Shown: positions 17,946-27,123 of the stretch, piece after piece | Layout: each line of letters begins with the position of its first letter | Position numbering within the stretch: the first letter of the stretch is position 1 | Origin: JAEXZL01 sp049943125 | GTDB taxonomy: Bacteria; Bacillota; Clostridia; Clostridiales; Clostridiaceae | NCBI RefSeq assembly: GCF_049943125.1 | Contig: NZ_CP188040.1 | Span: 2,728,001-2,792,000 of the forward strand | Reading direction: 5' to 3' | Length of the DNA: 64,000 bases | Made by a program: the position numbers and the translations under genes | The notes under the pieces: model-generated | Told to the model about the DNA's origin: nothing | Seen by the model: the letters and a program-made list of their open reading frames with translations, nothing else | Database searches by the model: none

Positions 17946-18998
17946 CTTTAAAAATAGATATAACAAAAAAGTTTAAAGACTTTAATTTGGACATAAAACT
18001 GGAAAGTAAAGAAGGGTGGCTTGGACTACTGGGAGCCTCTGGGGCGGGGAAGAGCGTAACTCTAAAGGCTATCGCTGGGATAATAACCCCTGATAGAGGA
18101 ACGATCATATTAAATGATAGGATACTTTTTGATTCGGAAAAGAAAATCAATCTACCCCCTCAGGAGAGAAGAGTAGGCTACCTTTTTCAGAGCTATGCTT
18201 TATTTCCCCATATGACTGTGGAAGAAAATATTGCCTTTGTTATAAAAGGAGGAAGAGCTCTTAAAGAAAAAAGAACAGGAGAATCTCATTGAGCTGTTTC
18301 GCTTAAAGGGCCTTGAGAGGACTTATCCCAAGGAGCTTTCAGGGGGACAGCAGCAGAGGACTGCTCTTGCAAGAATAATAGCCTCGGAGGCGGAGGTTTT
18401 ACTTTTAGATGAGCCTTTTTCAGCACTGGATAGCTATCTGAGAGAGGAGCTTATTGAAGAGCTTCTACCGGCAATTAAAGCCTTCAGCAGTGAGGTTATT
18501 TTAGTAACTCACCGCAGCGAAGAAGCCTATAGGCTCTGTCAGGAGCTTGCTATTATAAGCTCTGGCAATATTATTAGTAAAGGTTCTACTAGAGAGATTT
18601 TTAAGAATCCCAGAAAGTTAGAGGGAGCCAAGCTTCTAGGAATTAATAATATTTCACCTATAGAAAAAATCTCAGATTATGAAATCCATGCTATGCACTG
18701 GGGGGTTAATTTGAGAGTGGATGAAAGGGTTCAGGAGAAAAGCAGGTATGTAGCTATAAGCCCCTATTCAGTAAAGCCACTGTGTATTAAGAACAAAGGA
18801 TTAATAAATCTAATTAATAGCAGCCTGGTAGAGGTTATTGAAAAGCCTTATGACCTGGAGCTTATTATTAAAAGCAAAAGTGGACAGGGAGCTCTCCGGT
18901 GGATTATAAGCAGGGAAAAATGGCAGAAGGAATTTAGTGGAATGCCACCGGAATCCTTATACCTTTCTCCTGAGGAGCTGATTTTACTGGAGGATTAA
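17942..18998 (+). pseudogene. modC: modC, molybdate ABC ATPase with a one-base frameshift
   Basis: The first 116 codons give a normal ATPase start (Walker A LGASGAGKSVTL, Q-loop YLFQSYALFPH) and then stop at 18292. The rest continues in the +1 frame from about 18273: ABC signature LSGGQQQRTALAR, Walker B VLLLDEPFSALD, His switch VTHRSEEA, and a C-terminal TOBE-like domain up to 18998. The frames meet in a run of six A at 18267-18272; five A would restore one 351-residue protein. The downstream frame is intact and unmutated, which fits either a sequencing error or a very recent or phase-variable mutation. If real, molybdate uptake here would need another ATPase. Confidence 0.88.
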
Positions 18999-19037
18999 TA
19001 AAGGATAATTTATTAATTATTAATAGGAGAGATATTT

Positions 19038-19520
19038 ATGGGAGATTTAACTCATTTTGATAACAAAGGTAATGCCATAATGGTGGATGTTTCGGAAAAG
19101 GAGGATACACTAAGAATTGCTGTAGCCAAGGGTAGAATATCCGTAGGTCCTGAGGTTATGGAAGCCATAAGAGAGGATAGGGTTTCCAAGGGAGATGTTT
19201 TAGGAGTAGCAAGGGTTGCCGGTATTATGGCAGTTAAGCAGACAGCTAGCCTTATACCCATGTGCCATCCCTTATTTATAACCAAATGCTCTGTGGATTT
19301 TGAGATAGATAGAGAGAATAGCTTTATCTATGCCATTTGTACTGCTGCCACAAAGGGAGCCACGGGAGTTGAAATGGAAGCCTTAACAGGAGCCAGCATA
19401 GCTTTATTAACCATATATGATATGTGCAAAGCCATAGACAAGAGTATGGAAATAGGTGAGCTTCACTTAGTGAAGAAGTCCGGTGGAAAGAGTGGAGATT
19501 ATATAAGTGAAAGAAGGTGA
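19038..19520 (+). CDS. moaC: Cyclic pyranopterin monophosphate synthase
   Basis: A 160-residue MoaC of normal length. Conserved segments include LTHFDNKGNAIMVDVSEK, the active-site IPMCHPLFI near residue 75 and the KGATGVEMEALTGAS stretch near 110, with the catalytic lysine in MCKAIDKSM. It converts the MoaA product to cyclic pyranopterin monophosphate. The ATG follows AGGAGAGATATTT, and the gene overlaps moaA by 4 bases. Confidence 0.95.
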   Translation: MGDLTHFDNKGNAIMVDVSEKEDTLRIAVAKGRISVGPEVMEAIREDRVSKGDVLGVARVAGIMAVKQTASLIPMCHPLFITKCSVDFEIDRENSFIYAICTAATKGATGVEMEALTGASIALLTIYDMCKAIDKSMEIGELHLVKKSGGKSGDYISERR

Positions 19521-20506
19521 AGGTAGTGAAGGATGGTTTTAATAGAGAGATAGATTATTTGAGAATATCTGTTACAGACAGATGCAATCTAAGATGTATT
19601 TATTGCATGCCTCAGGAGGGAATATCCTGGATAGATCATCAGGAAATCCTCACCTATGAAGAGATAGAAAGACTCTGTAGGATATTTGCTAGCTTAGGAG
19701 TAAAAAACTTTAAAATAACTGGAGGTGAACCCTTAGTAAGAAAGGATTTACCTGTTCTAATAAAAAAGCTTAAGAAGATAAATGGGACAAAATCCGTAAC
19801 CCTTACTACCAACGGAGTGCTTCTGGAGGAAAATTTAGAAGCTCTTATGGAGGCAGGCTTAGATGGGGTTAATATTAGCCTCGATAGCTTAAACAAGGAA
19901 AGCTATGAGAGTCTTACCAGCAGAGAAGGCTTCCATAAAACCATGAGAGGGATAGAGGAGGCTTTAAAGCATCCATCTCTCAAGGTAAAGTTAAATTGTG
20001 TGCCGCTGAAGGGGATAAATGATAACGAGCTAGTGGCCTTAGCAAGGCTGGCAGAGGACAAGGCTCTTTCTGTGAGATTTATAGAAATGATGCCCATAGG
20101 CTTTGGTAAGAATTTTGACTTTATGGGAGAAGAGGAGATTATAGAGCTTTTAGAAAAGGAGCTAGGCCCCTTAAAGGCAACGGAGGAAGCTCTGGGCAAT
20201 GGACCTGCTCATTATTATAGAGCAGAGGGCTTTATGGGAAGGATAGGCTTCATCAGTGCCAGGACCCATAAGTTCTGTGAAAGCTGTAATCGTGTAAGGC
20301 TTACGGCAGAGGGCTATTTTAAAACCTGTCTTCAATACTCTCTGGGAGCTTCCTTGAAGGAAGGTCTTCGTAGAGGAGACAGTGATAGTGAAATTGAAGC
20401 TATTATAGTTAAGGCGCTACTGGAAAAGCCTAAAGGTCATGAATTTGACAAGGATTCTGACCTTCAGGATGGAGAAGATAGAAGGATGTTTTCTATTGGT
20501 GGATAA
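19517..20506 (+). CDS. moaA: GTP 3',8-cyclase, radical SAM
   Basis: A 329-residue MoaA. The radical SAM motif CNLRCIYCMP lies near residue 20, and KITGGEPLVR near 67. The C-terminal FeS cysteines are in FCESCNRVRL and FKTCLQYSLG (near residues 255-275). It starts molybdopterin synthesis from GTP. The GTG at 19517 overlaps the moaC stop; a second GTG at 19526, giving a start MKDGFNREIDYLRIS, is more like other MoaA proteins and may be the real one. Confidence 0.95.
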   Translation: MKVVKDGFNREIDYLRISVTDRCNLRCIYCMPQEGISWIDHQEILTYEEIERLCRIFASLGVKNFKITGGEPLVRKDLPVLIKKLKKINGTKSVTLTTNGVLLEENLEALMEAGLDGVNISLDSLNKESYESLTSREGFHKTMRGIEEALKHPSLKVKLNCVPLKGINDNELVALARLAEDKALSVRFIEMMPIGFGKNFDFMGEEEIIELLEKELGPLKATEEALGNGPAHYYRAEGFMGRIGFISARTHKFCESCNRVRLTAEGYFKTCLQYSLGASLKEGLRRGDSDSEIEAIIVKALLEKPKGHEFDKDSDLQDGEDRRMFSIGG

Positions 20507-20524
20507 ATAATAGGAGGGATTACT

Positions 20525-21025
20525 ATGGGAAGAGTAGAAGCTGTATGTATAAGTGAAAAAAAGGGGACTCAAAAGGTTAATGTAGGAAAGGCTAGGCTTA
20601 TAGATAATTTTGGCATAGAAAATGATGCTCATGGAGGACCCTGGCATAGACAGGTAAGTCTATTAGCTAAGGAAAAGATAGAGGAGTTCCGTAAAAAAGG
20701 TATATTAGTAGCCTATGGAGCCTTTGGAGAAAACCTTGTGGTTGAAGGTATAGATTTTGCAAAGCTTCCTGTTGGAACACATTTTAAATGTGGAGAGATA
20801 TTACTTGAGCTTACTCAGATAGGGAAGAAATGTCATGATCGCTGCCATATATATAATACTGTAGGTGACTGCATAATGCCTAGAGAAGGGGTATTCACTA
20901 GAGTTATAAAGGGTGGAGAGATTTCTGTAGGAGATATGCTAGAGATAGTAGATATGGATCTAAAAAATGAGGCATTAGAAGAACAAAGCCAAGAGAAAAT
21001 AAATATAGGACGGAAGACAGAATAA
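20525..21025 (+). CDS. MOSC domain protein
   Basis: A 166-residue MOSC (molybdenum cofactor sulfurase C-terminal) domain protein. The conserved cysteine sits in IGKKCHDRCHIYNTVGDC, near residues 100-117, with GENLVVEGID before it. Stand-alone MOSC proteins in cofactor operons are thought to carry or transfer sulfur, or to bind the cofactor, for hydroxylases. It lies 18 bases after moaA and overlaps mogA by one base. Confidence 0.88.
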   Translation: MGRVEAVCISEKKGTQKVNVGKARLIDNFGIENDAHGGPWHRQVSLLAKEKIEEFRKKGILVAYGAFGENLVVEGIDFAKLPVGTHFKCGEILLELTQIGKKCHDRCHIYNTVGDCIMPREGVFTRVIKGGEISVGDMLEIVDMDLKNEALEEQSQEKINIGRKTE

Positions 21026-21513
21026 TGAGGGCGGCTATAATTACCTCCAGTGATTCAGGCTATAGAGGAGAGAGGGAGGATTTAAGTGGTCCTGCCATTA
21101 GAGAAATCGTGGAAAAAAACGGCTTTCAAGTGGTTTCCATGACTCTGCTTCCTGATGAAAAGGAGCTTCTCAAGGAAGAAATGATGCGTATCTGTGATGA
21201 AAATATAGCTGAGGTTATATTCACCACAGGAGGTACAGGCCTTTCCTCTAGAGATTGTATGCCTGAGGCTACGGAGGAGGTAGGAGAGAGAAGAGTTCCT
21301 GGGATTCCAGAAGCCATGAGGCAGTACTCCATGACCTTCACCAAAAGAGCCATGCTATCTAGAGCCACCTGTGTAACGAGAAAAAATACTCTAATACTAA
21401 ACCTTCCTGGAAGCCCTAAGGCCGTGAAGGAATGTCTCGAATATGTGATATTAGACCTAATCCATGGACTTGAAATAATGGTGGGTGAAGCTAATAATTG
21501 TGCAAGAAAGTAA
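21025..21513 (+). CDS. mogA: Molybdopterin adenylyltransferase (MogA/MoaB type)
   Basis: A 162-residue protein of the MoCF domain family. TTGGTGLSSRDCMPEAT near residue 68 and the LNLPGSPKAVKECL segment near 128 are typical MogA/MoaB motifs. It adenylylates molybdopterin before molybdenum insertion. It is the last gene of the cofactor operon. MoaD, MoaE and MoeB are not in the window and must be elsewhere. Confidence 0.92.
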   Translation: MRAAIITSSDSGYRGEREDLSGPAIREIVEKNGFQVVSMTLLPDEKELLKEEMMRICDENIAEVIFTTGGTGLSSRDCMPEATEEVGERRVPGIPEAMRQYSMTFTKRAMLSRATCVTRKNTLILNLPGSPKAVKECLEYVILDLIHGLEIMVGEANNCARK

Positions 21514-21563
21514 TTGTTTACAATAAATTTTAATATTGTGCTATAAATGTTAATATATCAGTA

Positions 21564-21677
21564 TTGATAGATGATTTAGTATATTATAAAATTAAGGCAA
21601 TGAAGTAAGCGTATAATCTTTTGTTGCCTCCTTTTTAGCCTAGAATTCTTAACAGTGTTAAGTATTTTGGGCTTTTT
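21564..21677 (+). ncRNA. Candidate small RNA or leader upstream of nanE
   Basis: A promoter-like pair TTGATA (21564-21569), a 17-base spacer and TAAAAT (21587-21592) predicts a start near 21599. An intrinsic terminator ends at 21677, giving a transcript of about 78 nt. Near its start GGCAA can pair with TTGCC (21624-21628). No reading frame fits. It is either a stand-alone small RNA or an attenuator leader for nanE; I do not recognise a known riboswitch. Confidence 0.4.
21638..21677 (+). terminator. Intrinsic terminator
   Basis: A 16-bp stem with two G-U pairs and one mismatch (arms 21638-21653 and 21657-21672, inner stem CTTAAC/GTTAAG, loop AGT) is followed by TTTTT. It ends any transcript coming from mogA or from the promoter at 21564. 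Confidence 0.8.
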
Positions 21678-21799
21678 ATAAGTGAGGGCTGTGCAGAGTT
21701 ATGATAAAAATACTATGTTGATTGGCTGCTATATAATAGTTTTAATTTACCGAAACAAATGAATTAGGACAAGTATTATCTTGGAAGGAGATACGGTAC

Positions 21800-22504
21800 A
21801 TGGATAAGGAAAGTTTAATGAAACAGCTTAAAGGAGGCTTAATTGTATCCTGCCAGGCGCTTCCTGGTGAGCCTTTATATATTGAAGGGGATACCATGAT
21901 GCCTCTCATGGCTAAGGCGGCAAAGGAAGCTGGGGCCTGCGCTATAAGAACTAATGGTGTAATGGATGTGGAGAGAATAAAGGAAGCTGTAGGCCTTCCC
22001 ATAATAGGAATTATAAAAAAGGATTATCCAGGCTGGGAGCAGTATATTACTGTAACCATGGAAGAGGTTGATAGCCTTGTAAAAGCCGGAGCTGATATCA
22101 TAGCCTTAGACTGCACCCTAAGAGAAAGAGGAGATGGCAAGACTATTGGAGATTTCATAAGGGAAATCAAGAGTAAATATCCAGAGCAGCTACTAATGGC
22201 GGATATATCAAGCCTTGAGGAAGGGATCAATGCCTGGAAGTCAGGGATAGATTTTGTAGGGACAACCCTAAGTGGCTATACTCCTTACACTGTGGGGAAG
22301 GAAGGTCCAGATTATGAGCTGGTGGAAAAGCTAGCGGAAGCTATTGATGTACCGGTAATCGCTGAGGGTAAGGTTCACTATCCAGAGCAGGCTGCTAAGA
22401 TGCTGGAGCTTGGAGCTTATGCTGTAGTAGTGGGAGGAGCAATTACAAGACCCTTAGAAATTGCTAAGAGATTTATGAAGGAAATAGCTAATGTAAGTAA
22501 ATAA
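21800..22504 (+). CDS. nanE: N-acetylmannosamine-6-phosphate 2-epimerase
   Basis: A 234-residue TIM-barrel epimerase of NanE type. Conserved segments are GLIVSCQALPGEPLY near residue 12, AIRTNGVMDV near 48, the catalytic lysine in GIIKKDYPG near 72, and IAEGKVHYPEQAAKMLELGA near 190. It interconverts ManNAc-6-P and GlcNAc-6-P in sialic acid or amino sugar use. No nanA, nanK or transporter is nearby, so it stands alone; the next gene has sialidase-like BNR motifs but is convergent. The ATG follows GGAAGGAGATACGGTAC. Confidence 0.93.
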   Translation: MDKESLMKQLKGGLIVSCQALPGEPLYIEGDTMMPLMAKAAKEAGACAIRTNGVMDVERIKEAVGLPIIGIIKKDYPGWEQYITVTMEEVDSLVKAGADIIALDCTLRERGDGKTIGDFIREIKSKYPEQLLMADISSLEEGINAWKSGIDFVGTTLSGYTPYTVGKEGPDYELVEKLAEAIDVPVIAEGKVHYPEQAAKMLELGAYAVVVGGAITRPLEIAKRFMKEIANVSK

Positions 22505-22520
22505 AGTAAATAAAGAAAAA

Positions 22521-22557
22521 GCTCGGGAGACAAAATGTCTATACCCGAGCTTTTTTT
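22521..22557. terminator. Bidirectional terminator between nanE and the BNR gene
   Basis: Stem GCTCGGG/CCCGAGC with an inner AGAC/GTCT stem, preceded by AAAAA and followed by seven T. It works in both directions for the convergent genes; the last bases of the leftward gene overlap the T run. Confidence 0.9.
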
Positions 22558-24040
22558 ATTCCTTTACTTCAGCGATGTAAGTCCAAGTCCTTCCCATATC
22601 AAGAGATTCATATTTACCTTTTGAACCCCCGTTATAGTCACCATCCTGTCCCTGTCCTACTAGAAGAATAAGCTTGTCTTCTTCGATAAAAGGTGGCTCA
22701 GGAAAATCAAAGGGAATATAGTCTATGGAGGTGTCATTTAATTGAGGCTCTGGGAGCTCTACCTTTGTAAAGGATAAGCCACTATCTTCTGTTCTATATA
22801 ATTCACCATAGCTACCACCGCTTTTGGATAATATTATAAAGCCGTGGCTTTCATCTATAAATTTAATTCCTGCATCCCCACCGGTATTTCCCAGGAAGGG
22901 GTCCTTATTTATCTCAGTCCAGCTCTTGCCTTCATCCTCTGTTTTTTCTAGATTGAAAAATCTACTTCCTAAGGCCGCATCTACTATGGTGAGACGATAG
23001 CCTTTAATGTTACTTATATAGGAAGTGAGGGAGTTATCCTGAGGCTCTTGCTTTGGAGGGGGATTCTTCATAGCAGAGGAAGGGTCCTCAGCAGCAATAT
23101 TGGTGAGGTCTTCCGTGAGAAGATATCTTATTGGTGGATAGCTTGACTCATTGTCAGGAACATATAAGGATACAAAATATCCTTTAAGCTCAGAATAAGC
23201 AGACTGTGCATCCTGAGTATTTCCTTGAAAGTCTATGTACCTTATCCCCTCAGTGTTATAACCGAAGGATCTGTCTCCTGAATATAGAATTCCATACTCC
23301 TCTTGATTCCAGTTTTTCAAGTCTTCCTTAAAAGGTATAACCTTTATTGTATCTATAAGGGGTTGAAGCAGCTTATATTCTGAGTAATCTTCTGTGACAT
23401 AGCCATCTAGGTAAAGGGTAAGCTTATTAGATTTACTGCTGTCATAGCTAATCAAATAGCTTTTTGTGATACCCTCATTATTTTTTCCATAGACAAAGGT
23501 ATCAATATAGGTAATTGTTCCATCAGAGGAAAACCTAAGGTCAAAGGAGGAAGAGATATAAAGATTCTCTGGTATATTGAATTTTTCATCGAGGGTACTT
23601 ATTAACCCTTCTAGGCCATCCTCATAAAGATTAGCTTTTTTAAAGGACACAGTCCGCTTATTCTTTAAATCCGAGAGAAACCAGGCAAGCTTGCCATTAT
23701 AATTTATGCCACTATGATAAACCTTCACTCCATAATTTACTGTAATAGCTAACAGAATTACTAAGGCAGCAGCGGTCCATGTTCTACCCTTTAGGAAGGT
23801 TGTCTTACTTTCGTAAGAGGCTGAAGCTCTGCGAGTCTTTATAGCATAAACTATTGGCCAAGCTATAAAAAATATCAGTGACAGAAGCAATATGGGGAGA
23901 TTTTTAGTCTTATTACCATACTGAGCTATACTTGAAAGATGATACCAGGCGATGGCGTAAACTAGTATAAATATGGGATTGGTAATTGAATAAAGTAAAG
24001 CTTTAAACATATTATTTTTAGTATCTTTTTTATTTGACAT
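22556..24040 (-). CDS. Membrane-anchored protein with C-terminal BNR/Asp-box repeats
   Basis: A 494-residue protein. The first about 105 residues hold three hydrophobic segments (near 12-35, 45-62 and 85-105). The rest is predicted to be outside the membrane. Three Asp-box-like motifs (EDEGKSWTE, EDSGLSFTK and LDMGRTWTY) lie in the last 130 residues, indicating a partial beta-propeller of the sialidase or sortilin type. Catalytic sialidase residues cannot be assigned and there are too few repeats for a full six-bladed enzyme, so a binding or structural role is as likely. The function is not known. Confidence 0.7.
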   Translation of the reverse strand: MSNKKDTKNNMFKALLYSITNPIFILVYAIAWYHLSSIAQYGNKTKNLPILLLSLIFFIAWPIVYAIKTRRASASYESKTTFLKGRTWTAAALVILLAITVNYGVKVYHSGINYNGKLAWFLSDLKNKRTVSFKKANLYEDGLEGLISTLDEKFNIPENLYISSSFDLRFSSDGTITYIDTFVYGKNNEGITKSYLISYDSSKSNKLTLYLDGYVTEDYSEYKLLQPLIDTIKVIPFKEDLKNWNQEEYGILYSGDRSFGYNTEGIRYIDFQGNTQDAQSAYSELKGYFVSLYVPDNESSYPPIRYLLTEDLTNIAAEDPSSAMKNPPPKQEPQDNSLTSYISNIKGYRLTIVDAALGSRFFNLEKTEDEGKSWTEINKDPFLGNTGGDAGIKFIDESHGFIILSKSGGSYGELYRTEDSGLSFTKVELPEPQLNDTSIDYIPFDFPEPPFIEEDKLILLVGQGQDGDYNGGSKGKYESLDMGRTWTYIAEVKE

Positions 24041-24146
24041 TTATCTAAGACCTCTTTTGTCAATAGGATTTATCTGATCCTACCTTATTTTTTTGAAGAA
24101 ATTACTATTTTGTCATTGGTAAAATATAGTGCTACTATTTATACGT

Positions 24147-24230
24147 GCTATCTTATCGAAAAGTTAATGTGCTATAAATATTTTGTATTTTCTAATAAAA
24201 AGCATTATGATAGATTATATATAAGATAGC
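24147..24230 (+). repeat. 10-bp inverted repeat spanning the leader of the fusion gene
   Basis: GCTATCTTAT (24147-24156) and ATAAGATAGC (24221-24230) are perfect inverted copies 64 bases apart. The right copy ends two bases before the AGGAGG ribosome binding site. In RNA they could form a long-range stem near the ribosome binding site; as DNA they could be paired half-sites. Confidence 0.5.
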
Positions 24231-24249
24231 CGAGGAGGTGAGAGGTGTA

Positions 24250-26409
24250 ATGGATTTATCTACCAGGTTAATAAGAGCACAGCTAGAGCTGATTAAGCCC
24301 TTTCTTGATGATGCGTCAATTGAAAGTGCACGAAAATGGCAGGATAGGATTGGTAAGCTAATAGAGGCGAGGCATAGGGCAGAAATTAAAGTTTTGGACC
24401 ATAGCTTTCAGGGATTTGATGGAGCTTGGATTACCCCTAAGGTTATAGAAAAGAAGGGGGTAATATTATATCTCCATGGTGGAGGCTATGTATGTGGTGA
24501 TTTAAATTATGCTAAAGGCTTTGGAAGCACCTTAGCAGTAAAAACCTCCATGAAGGTTTTTTGTGCTGCTTACCGCTTGGCACCAGAAAATAAATATCCA
24601 GCTCCCTTAGAGGATGCTTTAACGGCCTATGAATTTCTATTAGAAGAAGGACACAGCAGCAAGGAAATAGTTCTCTGCGGGGAAAGTGCTGGGGGAGGTC
24701 TTATTTATGCTCTATGCTTAAGACTTAAGGAGCTGGGAAGGCCATTACCAGCAGGACTTATTGCTATTTCACCCTGGACTGATATGACCCACTCTGGAGA
24801 GTCCTATGAGAAAAATAAGGCTTCTGATCCATCTATGACTGTAGAAAAACTTGAATTTTTTGCAAGCTGCTATACAGAGGATAGAAAGAATCCCTTAGTA
24901 TCTCCTTTATGGGGAGAGCTTTCAAAAATGCCTCCTTCACTTATATTTGTTGGAGGAGATGAAGTAATGCTGGATGATTCTGTGAGGCTTCATCATAAGC
25001 TTCAAGAATCCGGCTGCAAAAGCAAGCTTATAGTTACCCCTCACATGTGGCATGGTTATGTTCTTTTTGATTTGAAGGAGAATAAAGGCGATTTTAATAA
25101 GATAAATGTTTTCTTAGAAAGGGTGCTCCATGAAAAGAGAAAGCTTCATTGGATGAGGCTTGATAATGCTGCAAAGATATATCCTGCAGCCAAGAGAAGA
25201 AATTGGAACAATGTATTCCGTCTTTCCATGACCCTAAGGGATAAGGTGGATGAGGATATTCTCCAGCTGGCCTTAGAGATTACAATAAGGCGCTTTCCCT
25301 CCATAGCTGTTAGGCTTAGAAGAGGAGTGTTCTGGTATTATTTAGAGCAGATACCTCATGGACCTGAGGTTATGAGGGATAAGAGCTATCCCCTATCGAG
25401 AATGCCCTTTGATGATATTCGTAAATGTGCCTTTAGAGTGCTATATTATGAAAATAGAATAGCCGTGGAATTTTTTCATGCACTTACCGATGGTAACGGG
25501 GGAATGATATTTTTAAAAAGCCTCGTGGCTGAATATATATCAAGAAAATATAATGAGGAGGTTCCTAATACTCATGGGATATTGGATAGATATGAGTCAC
25601 CAAAGGAGGAGGAGCTGGAGGATAGCTTTTTGAAATACTATGGGAAGGCGACCATGAGCCGAAAGGAAGCTACAGCTTATCGATTAACTGGTACTCCTGA
25701 AGATGACGGCTTCCTTAACAATATCACCTGTATGTTTAAGGTGCAGGAGGTTTTAGCTCAGGCAAAAGCCTACGGTGCTACCCTTACGGAATTCATCGCA
25801 GCAGTAATGATTATGTCTATTATGGAGCTTCAAAAAAAGAAGATATTATCACCTAAAAGACTGAAGCCTGTGAAGGTATTGATACCGGTGAATCTTAGAA
25901 AGCTCTTCAAAAGTGAAACCTTAAGAAATTTTGTCCTCTATGTTACACCTGGTATAAATCCCAAGATGGGAAGCTATACCTTGGAAGAGATCATCAAGGC
26001 TGTTCATCATCAAATGGGTGTGGAGCTTAATGATAAGCATATGAGGGCAAGAATGACAACCAATGTGAAAAGTGAAAAGGCAGTAATTTTGAAGGTTATG
26101 CCCCTTTTCGTAAAGAACTTTGCCATGAAGCTTGTGTACAATGTGGTGGGTGAGAAGAAATCCTGTCTCAGCATATCCAATTTAGGTGCTGTTGCTCTTC
26201 CGGAGGAAATGAGTGGGTATGTAGAAAGAATGGACTTTATTCTTGGAGTTCAGGCGACGAATCCATATAATTGCGGAGTTTTATCCTACGGGGATATTCT
26301 ATATATTAATTTCATCAGAAGTATTAAAGAACCAGAGCTGGAGGCAACCTTTTGCAGAAGAATGAAGGACCTTGGCTTATGGATAAAAGTAGAAAGTAAT
26401 CAGAGGTGA
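24250..26409 (+). CDS. Esterase/acyltransferase fusion protein
   Basis: A 719-residue two-domain protein. The N-terminal part (about 1-295) is an alpha/beta hydrolase of the hormone-sensitive lipase family: oxyanion LYLHGGGYVCGD near residue 77, nucleophile GESAGGG near 146, and the expected Asp (VGGDEVM) and His (MWHGY) further on. The C-terminal part (about 300-719) resembles the alcohol acetyltransferase/condensation fold with the catalytic HALTDGNGG motif near residue 415. It could hydrolyse one ester and transfer an acyl group to another acceptor. The ATG at 24250 is used because the earlier GTG overlaps AGGAGG. It is 4 bases before the next gene. Confidence 0.78.
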   Translation: MDLSTRLIRAQLELIKPFLDDASIESARKWQDRIGKLIEARHRAEIKVLDHSFQGFDGAWITPKVIEKKGVILYLHGGGYVCGDLNYAKGFGSTLAVKTSMKVFCAAYRLAPENKYPAPLEDALTAYEFLLEEGHSSKEIVLCGESAGGGLIYALCLRLKELGRPLPAGLIAISPWTDMTHSGESYEKNKASDPSMTVEKLEFFASCYTEDRKNPLVSPLWGELSKMPPSLIFVGGDEVMLDDSVRLHHKLQESGCKSKLIVTPHMWHGYVLFDLKENKGDFNKINVFLERVLHEKRKLHWMRLDNAAKIYPAAKRRNWNNVFRLSMTLRDKVDEDILQLALEITIRRFPSIAVRLRRGVFWYYLEQIPHGPEVMRDKSYPLSRMPFDDIRKCAFRVLYYENRIAVEFFHALTDGNGGMIFLKSLVAEYISRKYNEEVPNTHGILDRYESPKEEELEDSFLKYYGKATMSRKEATAYRLTGTPEDDGFLNNITCMFKVQEVLAQAKAYGATLTEFIAAVMIMSIMELQKKKILSPKRLKPVKVLIPVNLRKLFKSETLRNFVLYVTPGINPKMGSYTLEEIIKAVHHQMGVELNDKHMRARMTTNVKSEKAVILKVMPLFVKNFAMKLVYNVVGEKKSCLSISNLGAVALPEEMSGYVERMDFILGVQATNPYNCGVLSYGDILYINFIRSIKEPELEATFCRRMKDLGLWIKVESNQR

Positions 26410-26413
26410 GACT

Positions 26414-27109
26414 ATGTACTGTGTAAAATGTGGTGTAGAGCTAGCGAATAATGAAAAACCCTGTCCCTTGTGCGGTACTCCTGTGTACCATCCTGAAATA
26501 AAGACTGAAAAGAGCAATACTCCATATCCTCCCCATGAAGAAACAGTGGAGAGGGTCAGCCCTTCAGGAATGCTATTTATCATAACTGTGATATTTATCC
26601 TTCCTCTGATAATAACTCTTTTGGCTGATTTAAGTATAAATAGCAACATAACCTGGTCTGGTTATGTTGCTGGTGCAATTATTCTAACATATATTATTGC
26701 TATATTACCTTATTGGTTTCCAAAGCCCAATCCTGTGGTGTTTGTATCGGCAGATTTTATAGCAATTGGGTTATTTCTGCTCTATATAAATTATAATGCA
26801 GGAGGAGATTGGTTTTTATCCTTTGCCCTTCCAGTGATAGCTGGAACCATGCTCATAACTATTTCTGTAATTGCTCTAATAAGATATGTGAGAAAGGGGT
26901 ATTTTTTCATTATAGGGGGAGCCTTCATTTTAACAGGTGGCTTTATGCTTCTCATAGAGTTTTTGCTTAATATAACCTTTAATATCAGGGATAGGCTTAT
27001 CTGGTCCTATTATCCCCTGATAGTTTTAACTCTCCTAGGGCTGGCTCTAATTATAATAGGCTGCAGTAAAACCCTGAGAGATTCCTTATACAAAAAGTTT
27101 TTTATATAG
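26414..27109 (+). CDS. Zinc-ribbon membrane protein (DUF6320-like)
   Basis: A 231-residue protein with an N-terminal zinc ribbon (MYCVKCGVEL then PCPLCGTPVYHP: two CxxC pairs within the first 25 residues) and about six transmembrane helices from residue 52 on. It resembles the uncharacterised DUF6320 family, from memory. It sits 4 bases after the esterase/acyltransferase fusion and 14 bases before a DUF1295-type membrane enzyme, suggesting one complex or pathway at the membrane. Confidence 0.7.
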   Translation: MYCVKCGVELANNEKPCPLCGTPVYHPEIKTEKSNTPYPPHEETVERVSPSGMLFIITVIFILPLIITLLADLSINSNITWSGYVAGAIILTYIIAILPYWFPKPNPVVFVSADFIAIGLFLLYINYNAGGDWFLSFALPVIAGTMLITISVIALIRYVRKGYFFIIGGAFILTGGFMLLIEFLLNITFNIRDRLIWSYYPLIVLTLLGLALIIIGCSKTLRDSLYKKFFI

Positions 27110-27123
27110 ATGGAGGTTAATAA

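Noticed and set aside
18693..18998. Separate 101-residue reading frame at the end of modC
   Set aside because: It is in frame with the ABC signature and Walker B of modC from 18273 on; it is the C-terminal piece of the frameshifted gene, not a gene of its own.
16348..19037. Moco riboswitch before modA or moaC
   Set aside because: The gaps (35 and 39 bases) are too short for the motif and no fitting structure is seen.
21680..21799. T-box or known riboswitch before nanE
   Set aside because: No T-box sequence or other familiar aptamer could be matched; only the hairpin and terminator upstream are supported.
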